Numbered from the stretch's first letter, positions 15,803 through 24,536 are shown. The stretch is DNA of 26,669 nucleotides from Bacillota bacterium (GCA_021820645.1 JAKADJ010000004.1:1-26669); one strand, 5' to 3'. A program made the numbers and translations. The notes: generated by a model not told the origin, from the letters alone.

Positions 15803-16877
15803 CATGCGGATCCATATCCAGACCGCGGATGTTGCGGCATGGGCTTTGGACCTCCTGTGGATGATCGTCTTGGTAGCCCTGGCAGTGCCCCGGGGGTGGC
15901 TCGTCGTGGCGATTCTGGTGGCCATCGGGTACTTGTTTCACCGGCTGCGTCGATGTCCGCTATGGGTATCGATGGTCATCACAGGGATCTTGTCTCTGGT
16001 GGGATACGGGGCGTTGCCGGACGTATTGACGATTGCCTTAGTGGTGTTAGGGGTCTTATGGGGATTCGTTGCCGCCGTGCAACCGCCGCAGAGGACCTTG
16101 ATGTGGGCCCTAGTCATTGCGATTGCCGAAGCGGTGTACCGGGGGAGCTTTTGGTGGACACCGTGGGCGATCTTGGCGATGGGTCTCTTCGCGTTAGCTT
16201 TAAAGTCTCCTCGAGAGGGTAGGGCGACTCGACTGCATGGGGTGGTTGCAGGCCTTACGGGCTTGGTGGCGCTACTCATGGCCGCGGCCGTTGCGGGAAT
16301 CTTGTGGCTCATCCCGTGGGTCTGGATTGTACAAAACACGGTGGGCAGAGTGGCCGCGGCTCTGGTGAGTTTGGTACCGTTGCTTCATGTTCATCCCCAC
16401 CATCATAAGACCACGACTCAACCCGGCCGGGGACACCTACCTCGGGCCCTTCACGTAGTGAATCATACCGAACCTGTCATCGTAGGGATTCTGTTAGCGA
16501 TTGTCGTGATTGGCCTCATTTGGGTTCTCTGGCGGTTACTCCGTCAAGCCGAGACAGAACACGATGGGACAGACGAAGAGGAGTCCTTTATCATCCGCGA
16601 GCATTTGGCGGATCTTGAGTCTTTGTCTTCACTGTTTCGAAGCCCGCTCTTGACCCCGGTCCGCCAACTCGTCCGTCGTCGTTTGCGAAAATTACGAGGC
16701 AAACCCCAAGCGCGACATCCTGGTGAGACGTTACGCCAGTGGGCACAGCGCGTGTACGGCACTGTGTTCTATGCCGTTACGGCCTACGAGGAGGTTCGAT
16801 ATGGGAGTAGCGCGGATACCGAAGCGCTCGCCAAAGAGGTTGAAAAGAATTGGGCCCAACAAAATGTGATAGAATAG
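15795..16877 (+). CDS. Polytopic membrane protein with DUF4129-like C-terminus
   Basis: The 360-residue protein has about seven hydrophobic segments between residues 14 and 180. An extracytoplasmic-looking loop follows with a histidine cluster (HVHPHHH at 198-204), then a last membrane helix at 227-250 and a charged cytosolic tail. The tail ends RHPGETLRQWAQRVYGTVFYAVTAYEEVRYG (308-337), which matches the end of DUF4129 domains found after transglutaminase domains in MoxR-DUF58 operons. The transglutaminase core itself (Cys-His-Asp) is absent. It overlaps DUF58 by eight bases. The gene is probably the third component of the MoxR complex. Function is inferred from context only. Confidence 0.8.
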   Translation: MRDMRIHIQTADVAAWALDLLWMIVLVALAVPRGWLVVAILVAIGYLFHRLRRCPLWVSMVITGILSLVGYGALPDVLTIALVVLGVLWGFVAAVQPPQRTLMWALVIAIAEAVYRGSFWWTPWAILAMGLFALALKSPREGRATRLHGVVAGLTGLVALLMAAAVAGILWLIPWVWIVQNTVGRVAAALVSLVPLLHVHPHHHKTTTQPGRGHLPRALHVVNHTEPVIVGILLAIVVIGLIWVLWRLLRQAETEHDGTDEEESFIIREHLADLESLSSLFRSPLLTPVRQLVRRRLRKLRGKPQARHPGETLRQWAQRVYGTVFYAVTAYEEVRYGSSADTEALAKEVEKNWAQQNVIE

Positions 16878-16908
16878 GTGAACACTTTTTGAAATGGGGG
16901 TGAGCTCT

Positions 16909-17895
16909 TTGCAGATAGACACGATTACGATTGATCCGCCCCTCATGTTGGCTCCAATGGCCGGTGTCTCCAATCGTGCGTTTCGCGCTTTGGCGCGTAA
17001 GCAAGGGGCGAGTCTTTGCGTCACCGAAATGGTTAATGCCAACGCGTTATTGCATAAGAGCGCCAAGAGCTACTGGTTGATGGAGTTGGATCCTGGTGAA
17101 ACCCCAGTAGGCATTCAGATAGCGGGATCGGACCCGGAAATCATGGCGGCGGCAGCGGTGGAAGCAGCCTCCTATGGGGCAGACTTGATTGATATTAATA
17201 TGGGTTGTCCGGTATCCAAAGTGGTGAAAAATGGCGATGGGTCCGCACTGTTGAATGATTATGATACGGCCGTTAAAGTCGTGGAAGCTGTCGTGAATGC
17301 TGTTAAGGTTCCAGTGACGGTTAAGATGCGGGCGGGCTGGGACCACCAGTCGATTACGGCACCAACATTAGCCGAGGCGTTTGAGCGGGTTGGGGCAAAA
17401 GCTATTGGACTCCATGCCCGGACTCGAGATGACCAGTATATGAGACCCGCCCGATGGGAATATATTCGATCGGTGAAAGAGCGGGTATCGATTCCTGTGA
17501 TCGGGAATGGAGACGTGCATACACCGGAGGACGCCAGGCGCATGATGGATGAAACCGGCGCGGATGGGGTGATGATCGGACGGGCCTCCTTTGGAGATCC
17601 ATGGATCTTCCAACGGATTACCCATTTCTGGGAAAACGGTGAACATCTTTTACCTCCATCGGCCTTAGAACGGGCCCAAATGGCGTCGTGGCATGTGCGG
17701 CGGATGGTTGAGATTAAAGGAGAAACCGTGGGGATTGCCGAAATGCGAAAGCAGCTAGCATGGTATCTGAAGGGAACTCCCGGCTCGGCCGAATACCGAG
17801 CAAAATGTACGCAAATTAAAACCGAGGCAGACGCTGAAAGTGTCATTGCCGAATGGCTGCACCATGCACGAGACGAGTCCTTGACGTGGAGCTAA
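16909..17895 (+). CDS. dusB: tRNA-dihydrouridine synthase
   Basis: Dus enzymes use FMN and NADPH to reduce specific uridines in tRNA to dihydrouridine. The protein shows PLMLAPMAGVSNRAFR at 11-26, VGIQIAGSDPEIM at 67-79, IDINMGCPVSKVVKNGDGSALL at 94-115 with the catalytic Cys100, GLHARTRDDQY, IPVIGNGDV and DGVMIGRASFGDPWIF. The frame is open from an ATG at 16894, but the TTG at 16909 follows GGGGGTGAG at a good distance. It gives MQIDTITIDPPLMLAPMAG, matching the usual DusB N-terminus position for position; 328 residues result. It heads a block with the HTH regulator, greA and lysS. FMN for it would come from the rib operon in this window. Confidence 0.93.
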   Translation: MQIDTITIDPPLMLAPMAGVSNRAFRALARKQGASLCVTEMVNANALLHKSAKSYWLMELDPGETPVGIQIAGSDPEIMAAAAVEAASYGADLIDINMGCPVSKVVKNGDGSALLNDYDTAVKVVEAVVNAVKVPVTVKMRAGWDHQSITAPTLAEAFERVGAKAIGLHARTRDDQYMRPARWEYIRSVKERVSIPVIGNGDVHTPEDARRMMDETGADGVMIGRASFGDPWIFQRITHFWENGEHLLPPSALERAQMASWHVRRMVEIKGETVGIAEMRKQLAWYLKGTPGSAEYRAKCTQIKTEADAESVIAEWLHHARDESLTWS

Positions 17896-17912
17896 TTCGT
17901 GTAGGGGAAAAG

Positions 17913-18425
17913 ATGATTAGCCTCGACCGACTGGTGGGCGTCATGGAAGACATGTTACGTTACCGTGCGCTCGGATCGTCGCAAATTGAAGTGGCTCGGA
18001 AATTTAATGTGGACCGATCTTTTGTTTCGCGACTGGAAACCCTCGGAGAAATCCGAAAGGGACGCTCCGTGGCGCTCATCGGTTTTCCCATTGCCAACAC
18101 CGATGAAGTGCAACGTTTGTGCCAAAAGGCCGGCGTCGATTACTGTTGGGTGATGACGGATCGCGAGCGTCGAGATTTTGCGGAACATCTGACAGGCGTG
18201 GAATTGGTCAATGAGATTATGCGCGTTGCCGCCGAGTTACGAACCTACGATGTGGTGGTCTTACTAGCCTCCAATGCACGGGTGCGCTTGATGGAGGCGC
18301 TTTTAGATGCAAGAACCGTCGTGCCGATGATCTTGGGTGAAACACCGCTATTGGAAGATGTCCACGTACAAGCCGATCAGCTTTTACAACTAATCGATGC
18401 GGTAAGGTTAGCAGGAGAAGGCTGA
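17913..18425 (+). CDS. HTH DNA-binding protein of the dusB-greA-lysS block
   Basis: The 170-residue protein has an N-terminal helix-turn-helix at about 20-42 (GSSQIEVARKFNVDRSFVSRLE, an XRE-like pattern). A second part begins RKGRSVALIGFPIANTDEVQRLCQKAGVDYCWVMTDRERRDF and continues with strand/helix alternation (YDVVVLLASNARVRLMEALL). I remember similar proteins next to dusB/greA in thermophilic Firmicutes but no defined target. The ATG at 17913 has AGGGG five bases upstream; an upstream ATG at 17853 would start inside dusB and is less likely. Probably a transcription regulator, perhaps of its own neighbourhood. The second domain binds no obvious ligand I can name. Confidence 0.8.
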   Translation: MISLDRLVGVMEDMLRYRALGSSQIEVARKFNVDRSFVSRLETLGEIRKGRSVALIGFPIANTDEVQRLCQKAGVDYCWVMTDRERRDFAEHLTGVELVNEIMRVAAELRTYDVVVLLASNARVRLMEALLDARTVVPMILGETPLLEDVHVQADQLLQLIDAVRLAGEG

Positions 18426-18460
18426 ACAGTGTCGAATTGAATGAGACAATGAACTCGGAT

Positions 18461-18491
18461 CGATTTGGGTCGGGCATAGGAAACCCAATCG
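18461..18491 (+). other. Hairpin in the greA leader
   Basis: CGATTTGGGT (18461-18470) can pair with ACCCAATCG (18483-18491) with one bulged T, giving a nine-pair stem and a 12-base loop, 52 bases before the greA start. No T run follows, so it is not an intrinsic terminator. It may be a leader structure or a weak regulatory element. Confidence 0.3.
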
Positions 18492-18542
18492 ATGCGTACC
18501 ATGATGCAGCGAACAGAGCATCGAGAAAGAGGGGAAATACGG

Positions 18543-19016
18543 TTGAGTGATAAGGAACTGTTAGTATCTCCAGAGGGATTACGTAAGCTGGAAGCTGAGC
18601 TTGAGCATTTGAAGACTGTAAAACGCCGCGAAGTGGCCGAGCGCATTAAAACGGCTCGTGAATTCGGGGACATCTCGGAGAATTCCGAGTATGAAGATGC
18701 CAAGAACGAACAAGCCTTTATTGAAGGGCGGATCCAGAGTATTGAGAAGATGCTGCGCCAGGCCCGTGTAGTCAACAGTGACGGCCAAGACCCCAACGTG
18801 GTACACATTGGCTCGCATGTGCTCGTCAAGGACTTTGAAGAAGACATTGATGAAGAATACGAAATCGTAGGGGCTACGGAAGCTGAGCCGCTGAAAAACC
18901 GGATTTCTAACGAATCACCAGTGGGTAAGGCATTAATGGGCACCGTGGTCGGGCAAACTGTGGAAGTGACTGCGCCGGTAGGAAAGATTCATCTTGAGGT
19001 GTTAAAAGTCTGGTAA
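18543..19016 (+). CDS. greA: Transcription elongation factor GreA
   Basis: GreA rescues backtracked RNA polymerase by stimulating transcript cleavage. The 157-residue form beginning MSDKELLVSPEGLRKLEAELEHLK has the coiled-coil N-domain with the tip residues REFGDISENSEYEDAK (about 39-54, Asp43 and Glu46 at the tip). The C-terminal FKBP-like domain ends SPVGKALMGTVVGQTVEVTAPVGKIHLEVLKVW. The TTG at 18543 is chosen because AAAGAGGGG lies eight bases upstream and the length is normal. The longer frame from 18492 adds 17 atypical residues. lysS follows after 19 bases on the same strand. Confidence 0.95.
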   Translation: MSDKELLVSPEGLRKLEAELEHLKTVKRREVAERIKTAREFGDISENSEYEDAKNEQAFIEGRIQSIEKMLRQARVVNSDGQDPNVVHIGSHVLVKDFEEDIDEEYEIVGATEAEPLKNRISNESPVGKALMGTVVGQTVEVTAPVGKIHLEVLKVW

Positions 19017-19035
19017 TGCCGTTGGAGGAATTGGG

Positions 19036-20535
19036 TTGGCAGAGGATACGCGATCCGTACGGATAGGGAAATGGGAACGCCTCAAGACGATGGGGGTAGA
19101 CCCTTTCGCGGTGAGAAGCTATGACGTCACGGCTCATAGTGATGCCGTTTTAGCGCAATACGAGCAATACGAAGGGCATGAGGTTAGCCTGGCCGGTCGG
19201 GTGATGGCGGTGCGTCGGCATGGGCGCGCCCTCTTTTTAGATCTCCGTGATGGACAAGGACGCATTCAGTGCCATTGTCGTGAAGACCTGCTGGGGGAGG
19301 CCTTTGGCCTCTTGGACGAATTGGACCTGGGAGATTTTTTGGGGGTCCGAGGGACGGTGTTTAAGACCCGTCGCGGTGAAATTAGTGTGGAGGTCAGAGG
19401 ATTTCAGTATCTTGCTAAGAGTCTTCATGACCTTCCGGCCAAATGGCATGGGTTAAAAGATATTGACCTCCGATATCGGTATCGTTACTTAGATTTGCTG
19501 GCAAATCCCGAAGTTGCCGACACATTTCGGGCCCGGGCCCGCATGTTGCAATATATCCGTCATTTCTTGGCAGAACGAGACTTTTTAGAAGTGGAAACGC
19601 CGGTTTTACAACCGATTGCGGGCGGGACCGAGGCCAAACCGTTTGAAACCCATCATAATGCCCTGGACATCCCGCTTTATCTACGCATTGCCATGGAGCT
19701 ACACCTGAAACGGCTGTTAGTGGGCGGATTTGAGCGAGTCTACGAGATCGGCCGCGTCTTTCGCAACGAAGGTATTTCAACCCGGCATAATCCGGAATTT
19801 ACGATGTTAGAATTGTACCAAGCGTACACCGATTATGAAGGCATCATGGAGTTAGTGGAATCGATGCTGTCGGGGATGGTTCGGGATTTAAGCGGATCCT
19901 ATCAATTGTCTTATCAAGGACAGACCCTCGACTTTACGCCGCCCTTTCAGCGGGTGGATATGGTGGAACGACTGCATCACAAGACGGGGGTCCACTGGGC
20001 AGACATTCGGACCACTGCAGATGCCCATCGTTTGGCGAAGACTTTAAAAATCGCGGTCGACCCGAAATTGGAACGAGCTCAAGTGATGGACAAGATTATC
20101 GGGGTGGTGGTGGAGCCGGATTTGATTCAACCGACGTTTCTCTGGCACCATCCCGTTGACATTTCGCCGTTAGCCAAACGCGATCCGGAACATCCTGAAT
20201 TGACCGAACGGTTTGAGCTGTTTGTCGCGGGTCGGGAACTGGCCAACGCGTTCTCAGAGTTGAACGATCCCCTTGATCAGCGGCAACGATTCATGGCGCA
20301 GCAGGAACAACGGCGGGCTGGTAATGATGAAGTGCCGTTATTGGACGAAGACTTTCTGTTGGCCTTGGAGTACGGGATGCCTCCCACCGGGGGGCTTGGG
20401 ATTGGCCTGGATCGACTTCTCATGCTACTCACCGATAGCTCTTCAATCCGGGATGTTATCGTATTTCCCACGATGCGACCCGAATCTCAGGCAGATAAAG
20501 ACTTTGCATCCGAAAAGACCGATGGTGAGGAGTAG
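19036..20535 (+). CDS. lysS: Lysyl-tRNA synthetase, class II
   Basis: LysS charges tRNA-Lys. The 499-residue protein has an N-terminal OB-fold anticodon domain (VSLAGRVMAVRRHGRALFLDLRDGQGRIQ). Its class II catalytic domain has motif 1 around FLEVETPVLQPIAGGTEAKPF, motif 2 FERVYEIGRVFRNEGISTRHNPEFTMLELYQAY, and motif 3 PTGGLGIGLDRLLML near the C-terminus. The TTG start is supported by GGAGGAAT about seven bases upstream. It is the last well-defined gene of the dusB-HTH-greA-lysS block. No T-box was seen in its short upstream gap. Confidence 0.97.
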   Translation: MAEDTRSVRIGKWERLKTMGVDPFAVRSYDVTAHSDAVLAQYEQYEGHEVSLAGRVMAVRRHGRALFLDLRDGQGRIQCHCREDLLGEAFGLLDELDLGDFLGVRGTVFKTRRGEISVEVRGFQYLAKSLHDLPAKWHGLKDIDLRYRYRYLDLLANPEVADTFRARARMLQYIRHFLAERDFLEVETPVLQPIAGGTEAKPFETHHNALDIPLYLRIAMELHLKRLLVGGFERVYEIGRVFRNEGISTRHNPEFTMLELYQAYTDYEGIMELVESMLSGMVRDLSGSYQLSYQGQTLDFTPPFQRVDMVERLHHKTGVHWADIRTTADAHRLAKTLKIAVDPKLERAQVMDKIIGVVVEPDLIQPTFLWHHPVDISPLAKRDPEHPELTERFELFVAGRELANAFSELNDPLDQRQRFMAQQEQRRAGNDEVPLLDEDFLLALEYGMPPTGGLGIGLDRLLMLLTDSSSIRDVIVFPTMRPESQADKDFASEKTDGEE

Positions 20536-20610
20536 TCAAGCCCACGACCGTATGCCTACAATAGGAACCGCAGGAATCGCGTGTGAGCGCCCAAGGTTTG
20601 GAGGCCAAGG

Positions 20611-21501
20611 ATGAAACGAGTTGTCAGTGTTAGCTTGGGGACGTCGCGCCGAGACCACCGGGCATCGATACAGATCTTGGGAGAAGACGTAGAGGTCGAG
20701 CGGGTCGGAATGGATGGGGATCTGGAACGCGCTCGACTTGCCATCCAAACGCTCGACGGACAGGTGGATGCGATTGGCCTTGGCGGCATCGACCGGTATT
20801 TGGTGGCTGATCAGACTCGGTATGAAATTCGCGATGCGCGACGCTTGGCCGAGGCCGCATCAAGAACCCCGGTCGTTGACGGGAGCGGTCTTAAAGATAC
20901 GTGGGAGCGTTGGATCGTGGAAGATTGGATAGCGAATGGGGTGTTGCTCCCGACGATGTCGGTGCTGATGGTCTCAGCCTTAGATCGATTTGGGATGGCG
21001 GAGACTTTCTATCGTCATGGATTCTCGGTGCTCGCTGGTGATTTGATTTTTGGCAGCCACATTAACTACCCGATCGAATCATTGGCCGAGCTCATCGAGT
21101 TGGGGAAAAAGCTCCTACCCGAAATGGTGAAATTGCCGTTTTCACAATTATATCCTACTGGCGATTTACAAATTACTGCACCAGATGACCGGTATTATGA
21201 GTATTTTCTCGATGCGGATGTTATTGCGGGCGATTTTCATTTTATTCGACGACATGCCCCTACGAGACTGGAACAAAAGGTCATCGTGACCAACACCACC
21301 ACGGCGCTCGATCGCGAAGAGTTCATGAGCCGGGGGGTTCGGCAGATTATTACAACGACTCCTGTCATCGCGGGCCGAACCTTTGGGACCAATGTGATGG
21401 AGGCGGCATTGGTTGCAGTGACCGGGATCTTGCCGGAAGAAGAAGCCTGGCCCGACATCGTGCGTAAAGCCAGGCGTCAACTCAGCAGGGAACAAAAATA
21501 G
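20611..21501 (+). CDS. Conserved protein of uncertain function
   Basis: The 296-residue protein begins MKRVVSVSLGTSRRDHR and contains VDAIGLGGIDRYLVADQTRYEIRDARRLAEAASRTPVVDGSGLKDTWERW, VLAGDLIFG, and a C-terminal VIVTNTTTALDREEFMSRGVRQIITTTPVIAGRTFGTNVMEAALVAV. I recall this family being labelled quinate 5-dehydrogenase in some Firmicutes genomes, but I see no classic Rossmann GxGxxG motif or shikimate-binding signature, so I would not use that name. It lies 75 bases after lysS and 20 bases before a small SCP2-like gene. A soluble alpha/beta enzyme or binding protein is likely. ATG start with GGAGG-like AAGG upstream; coding status is secure. Confidence 0.75.
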   Translation: MKRVVSVSLGTSRRDHRASIQILGEDVEVERVGMDGDLERARLAIQTLDGQVDAIGLGGIDRYLVADQTRYEIRDARRLAEAASRTPVVDGSGLKDTWERWIVEDWIANGVLLPTMSVLMVSALDRFGMAETFYRHGFSVLAGDLIFGSHINYPIESLAELIELGKKLLPEMVKLPFSQLYPTGDLQITAPDDRYYEYFLDADVIAGDFHFIRRHAPTRLEQKVIVTNTTTALDREEFMSRGVRQIITTTPVIAGRTFGTNVMEAALVAVTGILPEEEAWPDIVRKARRQLSREQK

Positions 21502-21521
21502 ACTTAGGAGGTTATGCCTCA

Positions 21522-21863
21522 GTGAATGTACTACCGGTGCTGGAGGAATTCGCCGCGCAATGCAATCAAAATGAACGGCTTCGTAAAATGAATCGGGATT
21601 GGTCGCGGTTGATTGAATTGGTGGCGACCGACAGGAATGTCACCTATTGGTTACGTAGTGAGCAAGGATTGATTACGGCGGGGATGGGCGACGTCGATGA
21701 GGCGGACTTGAAAATTTCTGCCTCGGAAGACATCCTACAGGAAGTTTTTTCCGGCGCGGTGACCCCGACCGAACCCTATAACGCAGGAGACCTCTTGGTT
21801 AAAGGACACCAAGACGACTTGATGCGGTTGGATATCATAACCCTTTTGATTTGGGGGGAATAA
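21522..21863 (+). CDS. SCP2-like sterol/lipid-binding domain protein
   Basis: A small protein of 113 residues whose C-terminal part has the pattern of the SCP2 fold: VTYWLRSEQGLITAGMGDVDEADLKISASEDILQEVFSGAVTPTEPYNAGDLLVKGHQDDLMRLDIITLLIW. SCP2-like domains bind hydrophobic ligands in a tunnel; the ligand is unknown here. The GTG start at 21522 follows AGGAGG ten bases upstream. It ends one base before the APC transporter starts, so the three genes 20611-23217 are likely one unit. Confidence is moderate because the domain match is from pattern memory. Confidence 0.65.
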   Translation: MNVLPVLEEFAAQCNQNERLRKMNRDWSRLIELVATDRNVTYWLRSEQGLITAGMGDVDEADLKISASEDILQEVFSGAVTPTEPYNAGDLLVKGHQDDLMRLDIITLLIWGE

Positions 21864-21864
21864 G

Positions 21865-23217
21865 ATGGCCTCATCACGCGATTTCAAGCGCGTGCTACCA
21901 TTACGCACGGCGGTATCCACCAGTGCCGGTCTCGCTTCGGCGGCGATTAACTTTCTGGCTTGCGTGGAAATCGCGGAATATGCCGGCGGCAGCTCAGCCT
22001 GGCTGGCGCTTTTGGTAGCGGGTATTTTAATTGTGTTTGCCGGCGCTAACTTTTCGGAATTAAACGGCATGTATCCATCCTCGGCGGCGATTCGGGTGTG
22101 GACTCGACGCGGGATTAACGACACGTGGTCCCTCGTTATGAGCTTTGTCTACGCGACGACCGTAATTTTCGTGATTGCAGCCGACGCGTTTGTGCTGGGC
22201 CACGTGTTTCAAGCCGCATTGCCTGCCATTCCCGGGCTCATCTGGATTGTGGTCTTATTGGCGTTAGTCACGGCCGTAAACTTGCGGGGGATTCGGATTG
22301 CGGGAATCGTCCAAGACACTAACGGATTTTTGCTCTTAGCAACGCTGGTGATCTTTTCTCTCATCGTACTGTTTCATGCGCACGTGCCGTTACCGGCAGC
22401 GCGCTTGTTTCACATAGGCCCCAATTGGTTTCAGGCTGTGGCGGTGGGAGTGTTCATCTATGTGGGCTTCGAATGGGTGACACCGCTCGCCGAAGAATTT
22501 GAGGACTCCCGCGTGATTCCACGGGGCATGTTCATTGCGTTGGGGCTGATCGCGGTAGGCTTTGGATTATTCAGCCTGGCCCTTACGGTAGTGTTTCCCG
22601 CTGCCTCGGTGTTGAAGCATAGTCTAGTGCCGCAACTAGTGCTTGGAATGCGAGCATTGGGACCGCTGGGGTTTTGGTGGATGGTGGTGGTCAGTCTCAC
22701 GACAGCCATGACAACATTTAATGGAGGCATGGCCACCGCTTCTCGATTTGTCTATGCGCTGGCACGGGAGCGTGTGTTGCCGGCAAAAATGGCCCGACTG
22801 AACAGCTATTTGGTCCCACAAACGGCACTCTTGACCTTGGCAGGGGGATCGTTGGGCCTGGCCATTATCGTCTATCTCACCGGACAGTATGTGTTTCTTA
22901 TTAATGCGGGGGCCGCAGTCGAATCTTTCATGTATGCAGCGACTGCGATTGTGGTGTGGAACTTACGTCGCCGGGAACCAAAAACCGCCCGGCCATTTCG
23001 CAGTTGGGGAGTACCCGGAATGTCTTGGATTATCGCGGTGGTATTTACGTTGCTAGGGATTGGTTCGCTCTTGGCACCATCAGGGGAACATGGGTTCCCT
23101 GGGCCTTTTGTGTTTTTGGTTCTGCTAACGATGGGAGCCTACTTCTACGTGCGGCATGTCGTCCCAAAATTAAGGGCATCGAAGCGTTCCCCGCAGCGTG
23201 TGGCTCCTAAACTCTAG
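21865..23217 (+). CDS. APC-family amino acid permease
   Basis: The 450-residue membrane protein has about twelve hydrophobic segments. APC-type motifs are visible: NFSELNGMYPSSAAIRVWTRRG near residues 62-85, YVGFEWVTPLAEEFEDSRVIPRGM near 201-225, and NGGMATASRFVYALARERVLPAKMARLN near 286-315, followed by FRSWGVPGMSW. These transporters move amino acids or polyamines across the cytoplasmic membrane; the substrate cannot be read from sequence. The ATG is preceded by GGGGGG, six bases upstream. The 3' end is convergent with the histidine kinase gene and shares a CTAG with it. Confidence 0.88.
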   Translation: MASSRDFKRVLPLRTAVSTSAGLASAAINFLACVEIAEYAGGSSAWLALLVAGILIVFAGANFSELNGMYPSSAAIRVWTRRGINDTWSLVMSFVYATTVIFVIAADAFVLGHVFQAALPAIPGLIWIVVLLALVTAVNLRGIRIAGIVQDTNGFLLLATLVIFSLIVLFHAHVPLPAARLFHIGPNWFQAVAVGVFIYVGFEWVTPLAEEFEDSRVIPRGMFIALGLIAVGFGLFSLALTVVFPAASVLKHSLVPQLVLGMRALGPLGFWWMVVVSLTTAMTTFNGGMATASRFVYALARERVLPAKMARLNSYLVPQTALLTLAGGSLGLAIIVYLTGQYVFLINAGAAVESFMYAATAIVVWNLRRREPKTARPFRSWGVPGMSWIIAVVFTLLGIGSLLAPSGEHGFPGPFVFLVLLTMGAYFYVRHVVPKLRASKRSPQRVAPKL

Positions 23218-24536
23218 ACCGCACGGACGAAGCGGAGGTGGACACGGGTGCCAGATTCAGACGATTCGACTTCGAGGGCGCCCCGTTGGGCGGTCATTAA
23301 GGCGTGAGCAATGCTCAGGCCGAGACCGGTACCGACGGTCCCTCTTGAGGTCTCTCCGCGATAGAACCGCTCAAAAAGATGGGGCAGATCGGCTTCTGGA
23401 ATGCCGGGGCCGTGGTCTTTGACCACGAGATCGATGTGCTCTTCGCTAGCTACAATATCGATCTCTACCGGGGACTCTGGGGTTGCGGCATACTTCAAGG
23501 CATTTTCCAGTATCGACCAAAGAGCACGCCGTGTGTAAGGCTCAAACCCTAAGACGCGACTCGGCGTGCTCGGGGGTGGTGTGAACACGATGTGGAGGTC
23601 TGGCCGTAGGGCATGGGCGTCTTCAACAATATCTTCGAGGACCGGGACGAGCTGGAGCGGTTGGAGTTTAGTAGGAAGTTGGCGATTAGCCTGTTCCAAC
23701 GTAAGCAAATCACGGACAAGATGCGTCATATCGCCTACCGCCCGGTCCATCGCGGCAAGGCTCTCGTCTTCCAAAACCGTATCCAAGCTCTCCCAATGGG
23801 ATAGGATGTCGAGATTGCCGCGAATTACCTCAAGCGGGGTGCGTAATTGGTGGGCGGCCTCGGCGAGAAGGGTTCGATCGCGTTCCCAGCGATCGTTAAG
23901 AATGGTGATCAGTTGCGAAAAGACATGGGACAACTGAGAAAATTCGTCACCGGTTTCCGGAGAGGGGTTAATCACAGGATGATACTCGCGGTCCCGTATC
24001 ATAGCTTGCACCGATTCCGTCATATCCTTGACGGGTTCGAGGACGCGACCTGTAATCCAACGCCCTAACAGGACGCCAACCAGCGCGGCGGTCGCCGTGA
24101 CAATTCCCAACACAAGGAGCAGATCGCCGAGAACATCGAGATCGGACGAAATCGGCCAAGCGATCAGATACTGCCGAGATCCCGAGACCATACGAATTTG
24201 GACGGCTGCAACCGGTTGGAAAACAACCGGGCCCCAATGAGAGACGCTTGGAAGACGCGCGGTAGTATTTGGGGAATGGGCGATTACGTGGTGGTGCTGG
24301 ATTACCCAAATGTGGGGATCCAAAGCGCGCGTATATTCTTGTAGCAGTGCTCTTTGAGTGGCGCCATGGACTTGCGAGACCCCATCATACACGGCATAGG
24401 CGTCACTCTGCGCAGCGTCAAAGAGGTGAATACTGACCGATGCGAGGGTGACTACCGCTAACACCACGACGAGGATGACGATGGCGCTAATGGTTTGTGC
24501 TGTCAGCCGGTTTCTTAGACTGGACGACCGTCTCAT
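23214..24536 (-). CDS. Membrane sensor histidine kinase
   Basis: The 440-residue kinase has an N-terminal membrane helix (about 13-35), an outside domain (about 36-138), a second membrane helix (about 139-160), a HAMP linker (160-215), the HisKA box AEAAHQLRTPLEVIRGN with His229, and the ATPase domain. The ATPase domain shows N-box SILENALKYA (Asn345), G1 DHGPGIPEADLPHLFERFYRG (374-394) and G2 GTGLGLSIA. The ATG at 24536 overlaps the response-regulator stop as ATGA. The 49-residue N-terminal extension of the open frame (to 24683) runs over the regulator gene and is rejected. The signal sensed is unknown; it is paired with the regulator directly upstream on the - strand. Confidence 0.95.
   Translation of the reverse strand: MRRSSSLRNRLTAQTISAIVILVVVLAVVTLASVSIHLFDAAQSDAYAVYDGVSQVHGATQRALLQEYTRALDPHIWVIQHHHVIAHSPNTTARLPSVSHWGPVVFQPVAAVQIRMVSGSRQYLIAWPISSDLDVLGDLLLVLGIVTATAALVGVLLGRWITGRVLEPVKDMTESVQAMIRDREYHPVINPSPETGDEFSQLSHVFSQLITILNDRWERDRTLLAEAAHQLRTPLEVIRGNLDILSHWESLDTVLEDESLAAMDRAVGDMTHLVRDLLTLEQANRQLPTKLQPLQLVPVLEDIVEDAHALRPDLHIVFTPPPSTPSRVLGFEPYTRRALWSILENALKYAATPESPVEIDIVASEEHIDLVVKDHGPGIPEADLPHLFERFYRGETSRGTVGTGLGLSIAHALMTAQRGALEVESSESGTRVHLRFVRAV

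Noticed and set aside
15938..16339. Long antisense open frame inside the DUF4129-like gene.
   Set aside because: It is a shadow of the GC-rich membrane-protein codons, with no ribosome site or family resemblance.
17853..17912. Upstream ATG start for the HTH protein.
   Set aside because: It would begin inside dusB and adds 20 residues; the ATG at 17913 has AGGGG five bases upstream.
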